Assembly: GCF_014642735.1 (NCBI RefSeq)
Contig: NZ_BMIV01000010.1
Coordinates: 46,800-110,799 of the forward strand
Source of the DNA: Paracoccus acridae
GTDB taxonomy: Bacteria; Pseudomonadota; Alphaproteobacteria; Rhodobacterales; Rhodobacteraceae
Reading direction: 5' to 3'
DNA: 64,000 bases
Position numbers and translations under genes: made by a program
Shown here: positions 36,357 through 45,273 of the stretch, in pieces
Layout of the letters: every line of letters starts with the position of its first letter
Numbering within the stretch: the stretch's first letter is position 1
The notes under the pieces: model-generated
Databases searched by the model: none
Told to the model about the DNA's origin: nothing
The model's input: the letters and a program-made list of their open reading frames with translations, nothing else

Positions 36357-36371
36357 TGTTCACGTTGAACA
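36357..36371. promoter_or_regulatory. parS-like centromere palindrome
   Basis: TGTTCA-CGT-TGAACA is a perfect palindrome with a 3-base centre. It strongly resembles the conserved bacterial parS core TGTTTCACGTGAAACA, lacking one T and one A. It sits 92 bases after parB, where plasmid centromeres often lie. Only one copy was noticed in the window. Confidence 0.6.
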
Positions 36372-36447
36372 GCACCGGTGACGACGGCGTATGCGTTGAG
36401 CAAGGCAGGGCAGGGGGCCTAGTTTGCATGTCAAGCCTCGTACTAGC

Positions 36448-36466
36448 AAGGTCCCGATGGGACCTT
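36448..36466. terminator. Hairpin between parB and the Lrp gene
   Basis: AAGGTCCC-GAT-GGGACCTT is a perfect 8-bp stem with a 3-base loop, placed between the convergent parB and Lrp genes. It could serve as a bidirectional terminator. No T-tract is present, so an operator or secondary centromere role is possible. Confidence 0.5.
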
Positions 36467-36494
36467 CGCAGGTGCGGTGGCAGCATTCCTCCGG

Positions 36495-36932
36495 TCAGGT
36501 CCAACGCGCTGCAGTGCGGCGTGACGACAGCAAGAGGTTCGTTTCCGATGTGACGACGCCATCCTGGTTGCGGATCTGGCGCAGCACCTCGTCCAGTTCC
36601 GCAAGGGAAGCGGCCGAGATTTCGACGATCAGGTCCCACTTGCCGTTGGTCGAATGCACGGCCGAGACCTGTGCCATGCCCGACAGGCGTGCCATGATGC
36701 GGTCGCCGCCCCGCCCCTCGATCCCGATCAGCACCAGACCGCGCACGGGGGCGTCCGACACGTCGCCGCGCGTAATGGCGGTATAGCCGAGGATTTCGCC
36801 ACGCGCCTGCAGACGGGCCATCCGCATCCGCACCGTGGCGCGGCTGACCCCTAGGCGATCCGCAAGATGCTGGACTGAAGCCCGGCCGTCCCGACGCAGG
36901 GCCGCGATCAACCGCTGATCAAGATCGTCCAC
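36495..36932 (-). CDS. Lrp/AsnC family transcriptional regulator
   Basis: Regulator of 145 residues from a GTG at 36932. N-terminal helix-turn-helix LDQRLIAALRRDGRASVQ and ADRLGVSRATVRMRM, then the RAM/AsnC ligand-binding domain with VHSTNGKWDLIVEI. It is divergent from the ornithine cyclodeaminase gene and is probably its local regulator responding to an amino acid such as ornithine or arginine. Three evenly spaced half-sites in the shared gap (36987-37016) suit its multimeric binding. Confidence 0.92.
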   Translation of the reverse strand: MDDLDQRLIAALRRDGRASVQHLADRLGVSRATVRMRMARLQARGEILGYTAITRGDVSDAPVRGLVLIGIEGRGGDRIMARLSGMAQVSAVHSTNGKWDLIVEISAASLAELDEVLRQIRNQDGVVTSETNLLLSSRRTAARWT

Positions 36933-36986
36933 TTTGGAAAGTCCCTCTGCCCGATTTGACCAGTTTTAATGCCGAACCAACAGATT

Positions 36987-37016
36987 GTCCAGTTGTGGCT
37001 GGACCGTTTCGTCCAG
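36987..37016. promoter_or_regulatory. Three phased half-sites, candidate Lrp operator
   Basis: GTCCAG (36987), CTGGAC (36999) and GTCCAG (37011) occur in alternating orientation at exactly 12-bp steps, giving two overlapping 6-6-6 palindromes. A related GACCAG is at 36958. The array lies between the divergent Lrp and cyclodeaminase genes. Lrp/AsnC octamers bind phased sites, so this is a sensible operator candidate. Confidence 0.6.
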
Positions 37017-37068
37017 CATCCTGCCAAAAACGGCCGCCCGACCTGTTCATGTGTAAAAGGAGACCCGC

Positions 37069-38126
37069 ATGAACCCGCCTTCCCGCCAGGCTCTTGTTCC
37101 TTTTGTCAGCGTTGACAACATGATGCGGCTTGTCTTCATGTAGGGGTAGAACGCCTGATGGTCGAACTGGCCGATGCCATCGAGGCCGACTTCCGCCGCT
37201 GGCCGGAATTCGACAAGACCCCTCGCATCGCCAGCCATTCCGATATCGGCGTGATCGAGTTGATGCCCACTTCGGATGGTCAGCAATACGGCTTCAAATA
37301 CGTGAACGGCCATCCGGGCAACATGCGCCGGGGCCTGCAGACCGTCACGGCCTTCGGCGTTCTGGCCGATGTTGCCACCGGCTATCCGGTGATGATGTCC
37401 GAAATGACGATCCTGACCGCGCTGCGAACCGCGGCGACAAGCGCGATGGCCGCGAAATGGCTTGCCCCGCGCGACGCCCGCGTCATGGCGATGATCGGCA
37501 ATGGCGCACAGGCCGAATTCCAGGCCCTGGCGATGAAGGCCGTCTGCGGCATCGAGGAGGTGCGGCTTTACGACATCGACCCTGCCGCGACGCGCAAATG
37601 CGCGGCGAACCTGGCGGGCAGGGGGCTGAGGGTGGTGTCCTGCAACAGCGCCGAGGACGCGATCCTTGGGGCGCGGATCATCACGACCTGCACCGCCGAC
37701 AAGCAATACGCGACGATCCTGACCGACAACATGGTCGGCGGCGGGGTGCATATCAACGCGGTCGGGGGCGACTGTCCCGGCAAGACCGAACTGGCCCCGG
37801 CCATCCTGCATCGCGCCGAGATCTTCGTCGAATACCCGCCCCAGACCCGGATCGAGGGCGAAATCCAGCAACTCGGCCCCGATCATCCCGTGACCGAATT
37901 GTGGCAGGTCATTGCGGGCGAGGCGCCCGGCCGGACCGACGCGGCGCAGGTGACGCTGTTCGACAGCGTGGGCTTCGCGATCGAGGATTTCAGCGCCCTG
38001 CGCCATATCCACCGCCGCCTGCGCGGGACGGGGTTCTTCCAGGACCTGGACATGATCGCCGATCCCGACGATCCCCGCGATCTGTTCGGCATGATCTGCC
38101 GGGCCGAGGGCGCGCAGGCCGCCTGA
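37069..38126 (+). pseudogene. Ornithine cyclodeaminase family gene with an N-terminal frameshift
   Basis: The product would convert L-ornithine to L-proline and ammonia (mu-crystallin family, NAD-dependent). From the ATG at 37069 (AAGGAG upstream) the frame reads QALVPFVSVDNMMRLV and then hits TAG at 37141. The missing continuation VGVERLMVELADAIEADF is found in the next frame from about 37140, so one base has been lost near 37131-37137. The remaining frame is open to 38126 and has KYVNGHPGNMRRGL, the NAD loop AMIGNGAQAEFQALA and GVHINAVGGDCPGKTEL. A restart at ATG 37158 would give 322 residues lacking the first 30 or so. Real decay and sequencing error are both possible. Confidence 0.85.
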
Positions 38127-38162
38127 TGCCGGCGCCGCCCCTGGTCGGGGCGGCCCTTCCGG

Positions 38163-38577
38163 TCACGCAGCCTGCGCGGCCAGAAACCCCCGCAGGCGTT
38201 CGGTCCGGGGGTTGCGCAACACCTCGCGCGGGCAACCCTGTTCGGCGATGACGCCCTGGTCCAGGAAGACCACCCGGTGGGCGACATCGCGGGCGAAGTT
38301 CATCTCATGCGTGACGACGATCATGGTGCGGCCTTCCTCGGCCAGGCTGCGCATGACGAGCACCTCGCCCACCAGCTCGGGGTCAAGCGCACTGGCCGGT
38401 TCGTCGAACAGCATCAGATCCGGCTCCATCGCGAGGGCGCGGGCGATGGCGACGCGCTGCTGCTCTCCGCCGGACAGGAAGCCGGGATAGGCGTCCTTCC
38501 GGTGCGCCACGCCCACGCGGGACAGATAATGGTCGGCCCGCTCGCCTGCCTCGGCACGGCTCAGGCTGTGCTTAGGC
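38163..38577 (-). pseudogene. Amino-acid ABC transporter ATPase, 3' fragment
   Basis: C-terminal half of a HisP/GlnQ-type ATPase. It has [20 protein letters not shown] (signature), [20 protein letters not shown] (Walker B) and [16 protein letters not shown] (switch His). The frame can be followed upstream to about 38577 ([16 protein letters not shown]), where homology stops exactly at the end of chrA. The Walker A half (about 110 residues) is missing, so it cannot bind ATP. It is convergent with the cyclodeaminase and may be the relic of an ornithine or arginine importer. A GTG at 38516 leaves a 117-residue open frame. Confidence 0.85.
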
Positions 38578-39999
38578 GATCATGCCTGCACCATAAAGAG
38601 CAAGGCCGAGCCCCGCCGCCCCCACCAGCACCGTCGCCATTCCCAGCTTCAGCCGGAACACGGCGATCAGGGCAAGCACGGACAGCAGCGCCGCCAGCCA
38701 ATCGATGCTGCCCGGAACCGGCAGTTCCAGGGACAGGGGCCCTGCCTCGATCCGCTGCACCTCGCGCCAGATGACATGGACCGCGAACCAGATCGCCAGG
38801 TTCAGGATCACGCCTACGACCGAAGCGGTGACGGCGGTAAGGGCGGCGGACAAGGCCCGGTTGGACCGCAACCGCTCCATGTAGGGGGCGCCCAGGAAGA
38901 TGAAGGCAAAGCAGGGGGCGAAGGTGACCCAGGTGGTCAGCAGACCCCCCAGCGTGCCCGCCAGAAGCGCATTGTCCCAGCCCGCGCCGCGGAACGCCCC
39001 AAGGAAGCCCACGAACTGCAACACCATGATCAAGGGTCCGGGCGTCGTCTCGGCCATGCCGAGGCCGTCCAGCATCTCTCCGGGGCGGAGCCAGCCATAG
39101 GTTCCCACCGCCTCCTGCGCGACATAGGCCAGGACCGCATAGGCCCCCCCGAAGGTCACGACCGCCATCTTCGAGAAGAAAACGGCGATCTCGGCAAAGA
39201 CATTCCCGTTCCCCAATGCCAGGACCAGCAGGACGACGGGGACCAGCCACAGGATCAGCGCCGCACCGCCCGCCCGGATCGCGCCGCGCCGTGCTGCGGG
39301 GGGCATCTCGGCCATTTCCTCGCCCAGAAGCGTATCGGCATCATCGACATGGGTGCCGCCGACGGCTCCGTGCCCTCCGCCTGGGGAGAAGGCGCGCAGG
39401 CCGCCGCGCGCGCCAAGATAGCCGATCAAGGCGGCCGTCAGCACGATCAGCGGAAAGGGCGCGTCAAAGGCGAAGATCGCCACGAAGGACAGCACCGCCA
39501 GCAGGCGCATGGCGTTGTTCTTCAAGGCCCGCCGGCCGATGCGGTCCACGGCTTGCAGCACGATGGCCAGGATGGCGGCCTTGAGGCCGAAGAACAGCGC
39601 CTCGACCGGGCCGACATCCCCGTAAAGGACATAAAGCCAGCTGAGGGCCATGATCGCCACCACGCCGGGCAGGACGAACAGCAACCCCGCGATCAGGCCA
39701 CCACGCGTGCCGTGCAGCAGCCAGCCGACATAGGTGGCAAGCTGCTGCGCCTCGGGTCCGGGCAGAAGCATGCAGAAGTTGAGCGCATGCAGGAAGCGGC
39801 CGTCGCCGATCCACCGCTTTTCCTCGACCAGGATCCGGTGCATGACGGCGATCTGGCCAGCCGGGCCGCCAAAGGACAGAAGCGCGATGCGTGCCCAGGT
39901 TCGGGTCGCCTCGGCCAGCGAAGGATGGGGGGGATGCAAGGTAGTGCCGGTGGGGTCGTCCCCTTGGCCCTTTTCCGGCGGTGTTCCTGGATGGGTCAT
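38572..39999 (-). CDS. chrA: Chromate transporter
   Basis: CHR-family chromate efflux protein, 475 residues, the long bidomain type. The two homologous halves start with [17 protein letters not shown] and [32 protein letters not shown] and [15 protein letters not shown] are matching conserved loops. About 12 hydrophobic segments are present, with a His/Gly/Asp-rich cytoplasmic linker near residues 205-225. GGCAGGAG precedes the ATG at 39999. No chrB or chrF is adjacent. Its last codons overlap the remains of the truncated ABC ATPase, so the gene probably arrived by recombination that destroyed that gene. Confidence 0.94.
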   Translation of the reverse strand: MTHPGTPPEKGQGDDPTGTTLHPPHPSLAEATRTWARIALLSFGGPAGQIAVMHRILVEEKRWIGDGRFLHALNFCMLLPGPEAQQLATYVGWLLHGTRGGLIAGLLFVLPGVVAIMALSWLYVLYGDVGPVEALFFGLKAAILAIVLQAVDRIGRRALKNNAMRLLAVLSFVAIFAFDAPFPLIVLTAALIGYLGARGGLRAFSPGGGHGAVGGTHVDDADTLLGEEMAEMPPAARRGAIRAGGAALILWLVPVVLLVLALGNGNVFAEIAVFFSKMAVVTFGGAYAVLAYVAQEAVGTYGWLRPGEMLDGLGMAETTPGPLIMVLQFVGFLGAFRGAGWDNALLAGTLGGLLTTWVTFAPCFAFIFLGAPYMERLRSNRALSAALTAVTASVVGVILNLAIWFAVHVIWREVQRIEAGPLSLELPVPGSIDWLAALLSVLALIAVFRLKLGMATVLVGAAGLGLALYGAGMIA

Positions 40000-40624
40000 G
40001 GCGCGGCTCCTGCCTCGGCACTGGGCCAGTTTCGGGTCTCGTTCGTGGCGTCCGGTGCCCGGCGACACAGGGCGCCACCGATCAGAATCCCGCCCTTCGG
40101 TCGTTTCAGGTCGTCGGCATGGATGCGCGACAGGCCCAAGGATGCGGCGACAAATCCGGGCGGGTGGTATCGGCACCCTGCACCATGCCGTCCGGCCGGT
40201 CCAGATGCCGCAGAAGGACCGAATCCTCTGGCATCGCGTCAAGGCTGCACAGCCTGCGGCATGGCTGAGGAAACACGCCCCCGGCGTTGGATGACCTTCA
40301 CGGTGACGTTTTGAAGGTTCCGCAACAACGCCCGTTCAGGGCGTCAATCAAGGCGATCCGCGGCAGCAGCGCGGTCCATCATCGCCTTGATGGCGCAAAG
40401 TCGATCGTGCCTGTCCAGACAGGCGCCCCGAACGCGGCCTTGTCGCAGCGATCGGATGGCAGAGGCCGAGGCCTGCGACACCGCAACTGTCCATCCGGCA
40501 GCGGCCTTGCCGAACCTTTGCGCCGCATCGACTGGACCTTGGTTCGATCCGCAGCGGCTCGCGCGGTGCTTTAATGCAGGGGTGATCAGCGGCCATGGGG
40601 CCGGTCAAGGAAGGAAACACGTTC
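40000..40624. other. 625-bp stretch without a recognisable gene
   Basis: Between the divergent chrA and RGGDD-repeat genes. Short open frames exist (for example 40287-40574 on the plus strand), but their products are compositionally like shadow frames, with no recognisable motif or good ribosome site. I saw no terminal inverted repeats. It should contain the promoters of both flanking genes and may include decayed sequence. Confidence 0.5.
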
Positions 40625-41314
40625 ATGCGACTGCAAACATCATTCCTGCGCCATTCGGCAAGATCGCGACTGATGGTGCTGCTGTTGGCCGGGGCGGCGA
40701 TTGCCGCGCCTGTCACGATCGACTTTGCGCCCGGAAAGGGACCAACGCTGTCCTTTGCCTTTGCCCAGGCTCGGGGCGGCGACGACGGCGGCGGCCATGA
40801 TGGCGGCGGCGGCCGGGGCGGCGGCGATAACGGAGGGGGCGGCGGCCGAGGCGGCGACGATGGCGGCGGACGCGGAGGCGATGACGGCGCGGGTCACGGG
40901 GGTGGTCATGGCGGCGGTCATGGCGGCGGCCACGGACGTGGCGGCGATGACAATGGCGGCCGTGGACGTGGCGGCGATGACCGCGCCGGGGATGACCACG
41001 GCGGACGCGGCCGGGGCAGTGATGACGGCCCCGGCGATGACCGCGGCGGGCGTGGACGCGGCGGGGACGACCGCGGGAAGGACGATCGTGGCGGCCGGTC
41101 CGCAGGTCGTGGCGGATCGGTCGGCAGCCCCCCGGATGCAACCCCTACGCGCTATGAACGCTCGGACCGCGGGATCGAGGTGACCTATTCCGACGGCTGG
41201 CGCGAGGAGGTGGAGAACGGCCGCTACGAACTGAAGGATGCGCAGAACCGTACGGTGGTCGAGCGTCCCGCCACCCGGCAGGACTACAACCGCCTTGGTG
41301 CCATCGCCCGCTGA
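40625..41314 (+). CDS. Exported Gly/Asp-rich RGGDD-repeat protein
   Basis: Protein of 229 residues with a hydrophobic signal segment (RLMVLLLAGAAIAAPV) and a probable cleavage near AFAQA-RGGDD. Residues 55-170 are low-complexity repeats of Gly, Asp, His and Arg (RGGDD, HGGGHGGG, RGRGGDD). The last 60 residues are ordered: YERSDRGIEVTYSDGWREEVENGRYELKD. The repeat is rich in acidic and His residues and could bind metal cations, but no function is established. AAGGAAGG lies upstream of the ATG. It is convergent with the response regulator gene (36-base gap), and similar proteins occur next to such two-component genes in related bacteria as far as I know. Confidence 0.8.
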   Translation: MRLQTSFLRHSARSRLMVLLLAGAAIAAPVTIDFAPGKGPTLSFAFAQARGGDDGGGHDGGGGRGGGDNGGGGGRGGDDGGGRGGDDGAGHGGGHGGGHGGGHGRGGDDNGGRGRGGDDRAGDDHGGRGRGSDDGPGDDRGGRGRGGDDRGKDDRGGRSAGRGGSVGSPPDATPTRYERSDRGIEVTYSDGWREEVENGRYELKDAQNRTVVERPATRQDYNRLGAIAR

Positions 41315-41349
41315 GCAGCGCGCGAACGACGGATCGAGGGGCGATGGCG

Positions 41350-41991
41350 TTAGCCGTCGCCCCATCTGCGCTGTGCGAGGATCGCGGCTTCGGTCCGGTT
41401 GCGCAGGTGCAGCTTTTGCAGGATCTGGGTCATGTGATGCTTGATGGTGCGTTCCTGCAGATCCAGCCGGCGCGCGACTTCCTTGTTCGACAGGCCTGCC
41501 GAGACAAGGCGCAGGATCTCCTCCTCGCGCGCGGTCAGGGTTGAAAGCGGATCGGGCGGGGCGTCTTGCGGCTTGTGCATCCGGGTCAGCATCCGCGCCG
41601 CCAGGGCGGGGGCCACATGGCTTTCGCCCTCCATCAGGCGTTGGAGGATGGCGACAAGTTCGGTCCCGCCGATCCCCTTGAGAAGATAGCCCCGGGCCCC
41701 GCCTTCAAGGGCGGCAAAGACGGCCTCGCTGTCTTCCGAAACGGTCAGCATGACGGCCACCGGCGCGGGTTCAAGCCGCGCGATCCGTTCCAGGGCCCAC
41801 AATCCGCCCTGCGGCATCGACAGGTCCAGAAGAACCAGGTCCGGTGCCAGGCGCGACGCCTGCTCGACCGCTTCGGCGCCGGAGGCGGCCGTGCCCGCCA
41901 CCTCGAACAAGGTGCTTTCCGCCAGGGTCCGTGCAACGCCTTCGCGAAACAGCGGGTGGTCGTCGGCGACCAGAACGCGGTGCCTTGTCAT
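41350..41991 (-). CDS. NarL/FixJ-type response regulator
   Basis: Two-component regulator, 213 residues. The receiver domain has the acidic pair Asp10/Asp11 and phospho-acceptor Asp56 (LVLLDLSMP), with Lys in GYLLKGIGG. The C-terminal LuxR helix-turn-helix has TAREEEILRLVSAGLSNKEVARRL and LHLRNRTEAAI. It overlaps the kinase stop by 4 bases (ATGA), so the pair is coupled. Target genes are unknown; the adjacent RGGDD protein gene is one candidate. Confidence 0.93.
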   Translation of the reverse strand: MTRHRVLVADDHPLFREGVARTLAESTLFEVAGTAASGAEAVEQASRLAPDLVLLDLSMPQGGLWALERIARLEPAPVAVMLTVSEDSEAVFAALEGGARGYLLKGIGGTELVAILQRLMEGESHVAPALAARMLTRMHKPQDAPPDPLSTLTAREEEILRLVSAGLSNKEVARRLDLQERTIKHHMTQILQKLHLRNRTEAAILAQRRWGDG

Positions 41992-43255
41992 GTCTCCACC
42001 TCCATCCACAGTTCGGTCCTTCCATTCTTGCGCTCAAGGCCGAAATGTCCGCCCAGGGCCTCGACCCGGTCGCGAAGTCCGCTGAGCCCCAGGCCCGGGA
42101 CACTGTCGGGGGTCGGTCCCGGACCCCGGTCCTGCACGACCAGCCGCAGGTTCGACCCGCTTCGGGACAGAACCACCCCCAGTTCCGCGCCGGGAGCATG
42201 GCGGGCGGCGTTGTTCAGGCCTTCCTGGGTGAAGCGGAACAGGCAGACCTGCAATGCCGGGGTCATGATCACCGTGCCGTCCAGGTCGACCATCAGAACC
42301 ACGACCTGACCATGGCGGGCCTGGTGCGCCGCGACCGCCAATTCGACGATCTGCCGGGCCGACATGTCGGCGATGTCGGGCAGCACCAGCCCGCGCGAGA
42401 TGGACCGGATTTCCGACATGGCTTGCGCCAGGGCATCGCGCAACTCGTCCAGTTCCGGCGCCGCTGGCCCGATCGCACGGCCAAGGGCATCCACCCGCAG
42501 GCTGGCATAGGCCAGATACTGGGCCGGGCCGTCATGAAGATCCGCCCCGATGCGGCGCAAGCCCTGTTCGGCCGTGATCGCCGCGCGGGCCGCGGCTTCC
42601 TGCACGCGTCGGCGCAATGCCCCGTTATGCGAGGACAGCCTGTGCAGGTTTGCCAACTGACGGTCGAGATCGCGGCGCTGCGCCTCGATGGTCCGGCTGC
42701 CTCCATAGACGATGGCGTAAAGCAGCAAGCCAAGCGCCAGCCCCGCCCCGCCGACCCAAAGCAGCGCCTTGTTGCGCGCGGCGACAAGGTCGGCCTTCAA
42801 CGCGGGATCGGCGACATAGACCTCGGCCACGGCGATGATCTCGCCGGTCCAGTCGGCGCGGATCGGGCTGTAGATCTCCAGAAGCGGCAGCCCGAGCGCG
42901 TGTTCCGCTTCGTCCTCCTCCTCGGCATCGTCCTCGAATGTCGCGGCGACCTGTCCGGCCCAGGCCTGGCGCAACTCGTCCGAGGGCGGGAAGGTCTTTC
43001 CGATCAGGTCCGCGTCCGAGGCTTCGATGACCAGTCCTCCGGGGCGCCAGATCTTGTAGGACAGGATGCGGTCGCCCATCGAGGTTGCGGGCAGCACCTC
43101 TTGCAACGCGCGCCGGATGGCCGGAGAGGGAGCCTCGTCGCCGATATAGCCTTCGACCAGCGGATGCAGGAAGCTTTCCATGTAGAAGGCTGCGGCGGTC
43201 GCCGTGTTGCGGACGACGACGCGCTGGATCTGCTGGACGATCAGGCGGGGCAGCT
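41988..43255 (-). pseudogene. NarL-type sensor histidine kinase, 5' end lost at a breakpoint
   Basis: HPK7-family kinase. Recognisable from about 43250 (LIVQQIQRVVVRNTATAA): a periplasmic sensor stretch, a membrane segment (LLWVGGAGLALGLLLYAIV), the HisKA_3 box IGADLHDGPAQYLAY with the phospho-His, and the ATPase boxes EGLNNAARHAPG and GLGLSGLRDRVEALGG. The N-terminal membrane segment and start are missing because the gene runs head-on into a 5'-truncated multicopper oxidase on the other strand. An in-frame ATG at 43181 could still yield a 397-residue protein with one membrane segment, so residual function is possible. It ends in ATGA with the response regulator. Confidence 0.8.
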
Positions 43256-43257
43256 GA

Positions 43258-44039
43258 GCCTTGCCGATACGCTGGCAGGCAAGTCCCGGGACCCGGCCAT
43301 CGGGGACGTGATGCAGTTCCGCGTCGTGGGCCAGGTCGAAAGCGTGGATGCACCGGGCAAGATCCATCGGGCCACGGACATCGATCGCAGCGTCGTTCCG
43401 GCGAAACTGACGGATGTCATCCCGATCCAGCAGCCGGTGCGCGAACGTGTTATCGAATTCAAGGGCGCAGACGGCGAACTCGACAAGCTGACGGGCGAGT
43501 GCTTCCCCAGTTGCGGCGAAAAGGAGCGTTTCGGCTATACGCTTCGGATCAACGGCGAATCGAACCATTTCCTGAACGCCAACCGGATTTCGATGCTGAT
43601 CCCCCGACCCGGAGAGGTGGAGCATTGGACCATCATCAATGGCGGCGGCGGCTGGGATCACCCGATGCACCTGCATTTCGAGGAGGGCCGGACCATCAGC
43701 CGGGGCAGCAAGGCCCTGACCGCGCTGGAACATAACTCGCGCAAGGATGTCTGGCGGCTTGGGGTGAACGGCAAGCTCAAGATCCAGGTGCGCTTCGGCG
43801 AGTTCGGCGGCGCCTATGTGACGCATTGCCACAATACCGTCCACGAGGACTGGGCCATGGTGATGCGCTATGACATCCTGACCGACCAGAAGAACGACAA
43901 GGTTTCCCAGACCCATCGGTCGGTCATCCCGACGCCGAACCCGTCCCCGAACGGGGTCACTTATGTGACGCCGGAAATCCTGCCGGAAGGGAACCCCTTC
44001 TCTCGATCCTTCCGCCCGTTCCCAAGCGGCCGGATCTAG
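43258..44039 (+). pseudogene. Multicopper oxidase, C-terminal domain fragment
   Basis: The last 260 or so residues of a multicopper oxidase. Copper-site motifs are intact: WDHPMHLHFEEG and YVTHCHNTVHEDWAM, the T1/T2/T3 ligands of the third cupredoxin domain. The first recognisable residues are about LAGKSRDPAIGDVMQF; the first two domains with their half of the trinuclear site, and the signal peptide, are absent. It therefore cannot act as an oxidase. The breakpoint coincides with the truncated 5' end of the kinase. Downstream, on the same strand, is the SCO-cytochrome gene, suggesting a former copper-enzyme operon. Confidence 0.85.
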
Positions 44040-44074
44040 GACCGGGCGCGTGTCCCCACGCGCGGGCAAGACAG

Positions 44075-44106
44075 CCGGACCGCCACCCGCACGGGCGGTG
44101 GTCCGG
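44075..44106 (+). terminator. Long GC hairpin between the oxidase fragment and the SCO gene
   Basis: Two 15-base arms (44075-44089 and 44092-44106) with CCGGACC at the base pair with one G-T wobble and one mismatch around a 2-base loop. It lies 36 bases after the oxidase stop. No T run follows; it may stop or process the transcript. Confidence 0.5.
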
Positions 44107-44172
44107 AACCTTCCTGATGGTGGACAACAGCCGGGACGGTTTTGCGTCGCTGGCCGCTTGAAAGGGCAGATC

Positions 44173-45225
44173 ATGTCAGAAACATGCCGATCCGTTTGGG
44201 GCCGTATCACACGGATGCGCCGCCATCTGCTTGCCTTGGCCTGCGCCGCGACCTTGTCGGTGACAGCGATCGGCCCTGCCAAGGCGGAATGGGACGGGTC
44301 CTACTTCCCGAATGTCGAACTGGTGAACCAGGATGGGGTGACGCTTCGTTTCTGGGACGACCTTCTGCGCGACAAGATCGTGGTCGTGAACTTCGTTTAT
44401 ACCGATTGCCCGGACATCTGCGGGTTGTCGACGGCGCGAATGGCCCAGGTCGTCGATTGGCTGGGCGAACGGATCGGCAAGGACATCTTCGTCTACTCGA
44501 TCTCGCTCGATCCCGGAACCGATACGCCGCAGCGGCTCAGGGATTATGCAGATGCGTTCGATGCGCCCGACGGGTGGATGTTCCTGACAGGCAGTCCCGA
44601 GAACGTGGACATCGTCCGCTTCAAGATGGGAGAGCGCAGCGAAAGCCTGGCCCAGCATCGTTCGGACATGGTCATCGGCAATGCCGCGACAGGGGAATGG
44701 CGCCGCGCGTCGCTGATGGGCAGCCTTGTCGTCCTGACCGAGGAAATCCTGTCGCTGGACCCTGCCTGGACGCTCCCACCCGCCATCGCCTCCCTGGAGA
44801 CCATCACCCCAGGGCAACTGGTCATCAAGGACACGCCCGGAGAGGGGCTGTTTCTCAGCGCCTGCGCGGCATGTCACACCGTGGGCGAAGGCATCCGCGT
44901 CGGACCCGACCTGTCCGGCGTGACATTGCGCCGGGACCGGGAATGGCTGAAAGCCTATCTGAAGGTCCCCAACCGGATGCTTGCCCGGAAGGACCCGGTG
45001 GCAGTGGAACTCGACAAGGCCTTTCCGGCCGTGCGCATGCCGAACCTGCAGCTCAACGACACCGACGTCGAGGATCTGATCCATTACCTGGCGGTGCAGA
45101 CGGAGCTGCTGGGCCAGCCGCAAGAGGTCGCCGAGGCGGCGGGTCATGACCATGCCGACCACTCCGGTCACGGACAGTCCGGTCACACCCATGCGGATGG
45201 GCATCAGCACGACCATTCCCACTGA
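44173..45225 (+). CDS. SCO1/SenC-cytochrome c fusion with His-rich tail
   Basis: Exported protein of 350 residues. After a signal segment (LLALACAATLSVTAIGPAKA) comes a SCO thioredoxin-fold domain with the copper-binding pair in YTDCPDICGLS and a later His in AQHRSDMV. A class I cytochrome c domain follows with the haem site CAACHT and a Met-containing loop (VRMPNLQLND). The last 25 residues are His-rich (HDHADHSGHGQSGH), a likely copper or zinc store. The start could be 44173 or 44215; the signal peptide fits 44215 and the longer form has a short n-region. It would deliver copper to, or pass electrons from, the multicopper oxidase upstream, which is now truncated. Confidence 0.9.
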   Translation: MSETCRSVWGRITRMRRHLLALACAATLSVTAIGPAKAEWDGSYFPNVELVNQDGVTLRFWDDLLRDKIVVVNFVYTDCPDICGLSTARMAQVVDWLGERIGKDIFVYSISLDPGTDTPQRLRDYADAFDAPDGWMFLTGSPENVDIVRFKMGERSESLAQHRSDMVIGNAATGEWRRASLMGSLVVLTEEILSLDPAWTLPPAIASLETITPGQLVIKDTPGEGLFLSACAACHTVGEGIRVGPDLSGVTLRRDREWLKAYLKVPNRMLARKDPVAVELDKAFPAVRMPNLQLNDTDVEDLIHYLAVQTELLGQPQEVAEAAGHDHADHSGHGQSGHTHADGHQHDHSH

Positions 45226-45273
45226 TTCCGAGCAGTATTCTTCGGCTAAGGGGTCAGGGGTGCCCTTGTCGCC

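Noticed and set aside
40287..40716. Small open frames in the gap between chrA and the RGGDD gene
   Set aside because: No ribosome site, no homology by eye, and amino-acid composition like shadow frames.
40780..41110. Short tandem GGC-rich repeats that look like a DNA repeat array
   Set aside because: They are codons of the RGGDD-repeat protein, not a CRISPR or satellite array; unit lengths are irregular and there are no spacers.
41844..43257. Extension of the oxidase frame to a 731-residue protein
   Set aside because: The first 470 codons are antisense to the kinase and regulator; cupredoxin homology starts only at about 43260.
43256..44282. Extension of the kinase frame to a 764-residue protein starting at 44282
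   Set aside because: The upstream part is antisense to the multicopper oxidase fragment and has no kinase homology; only the part left of about 43255 is real.
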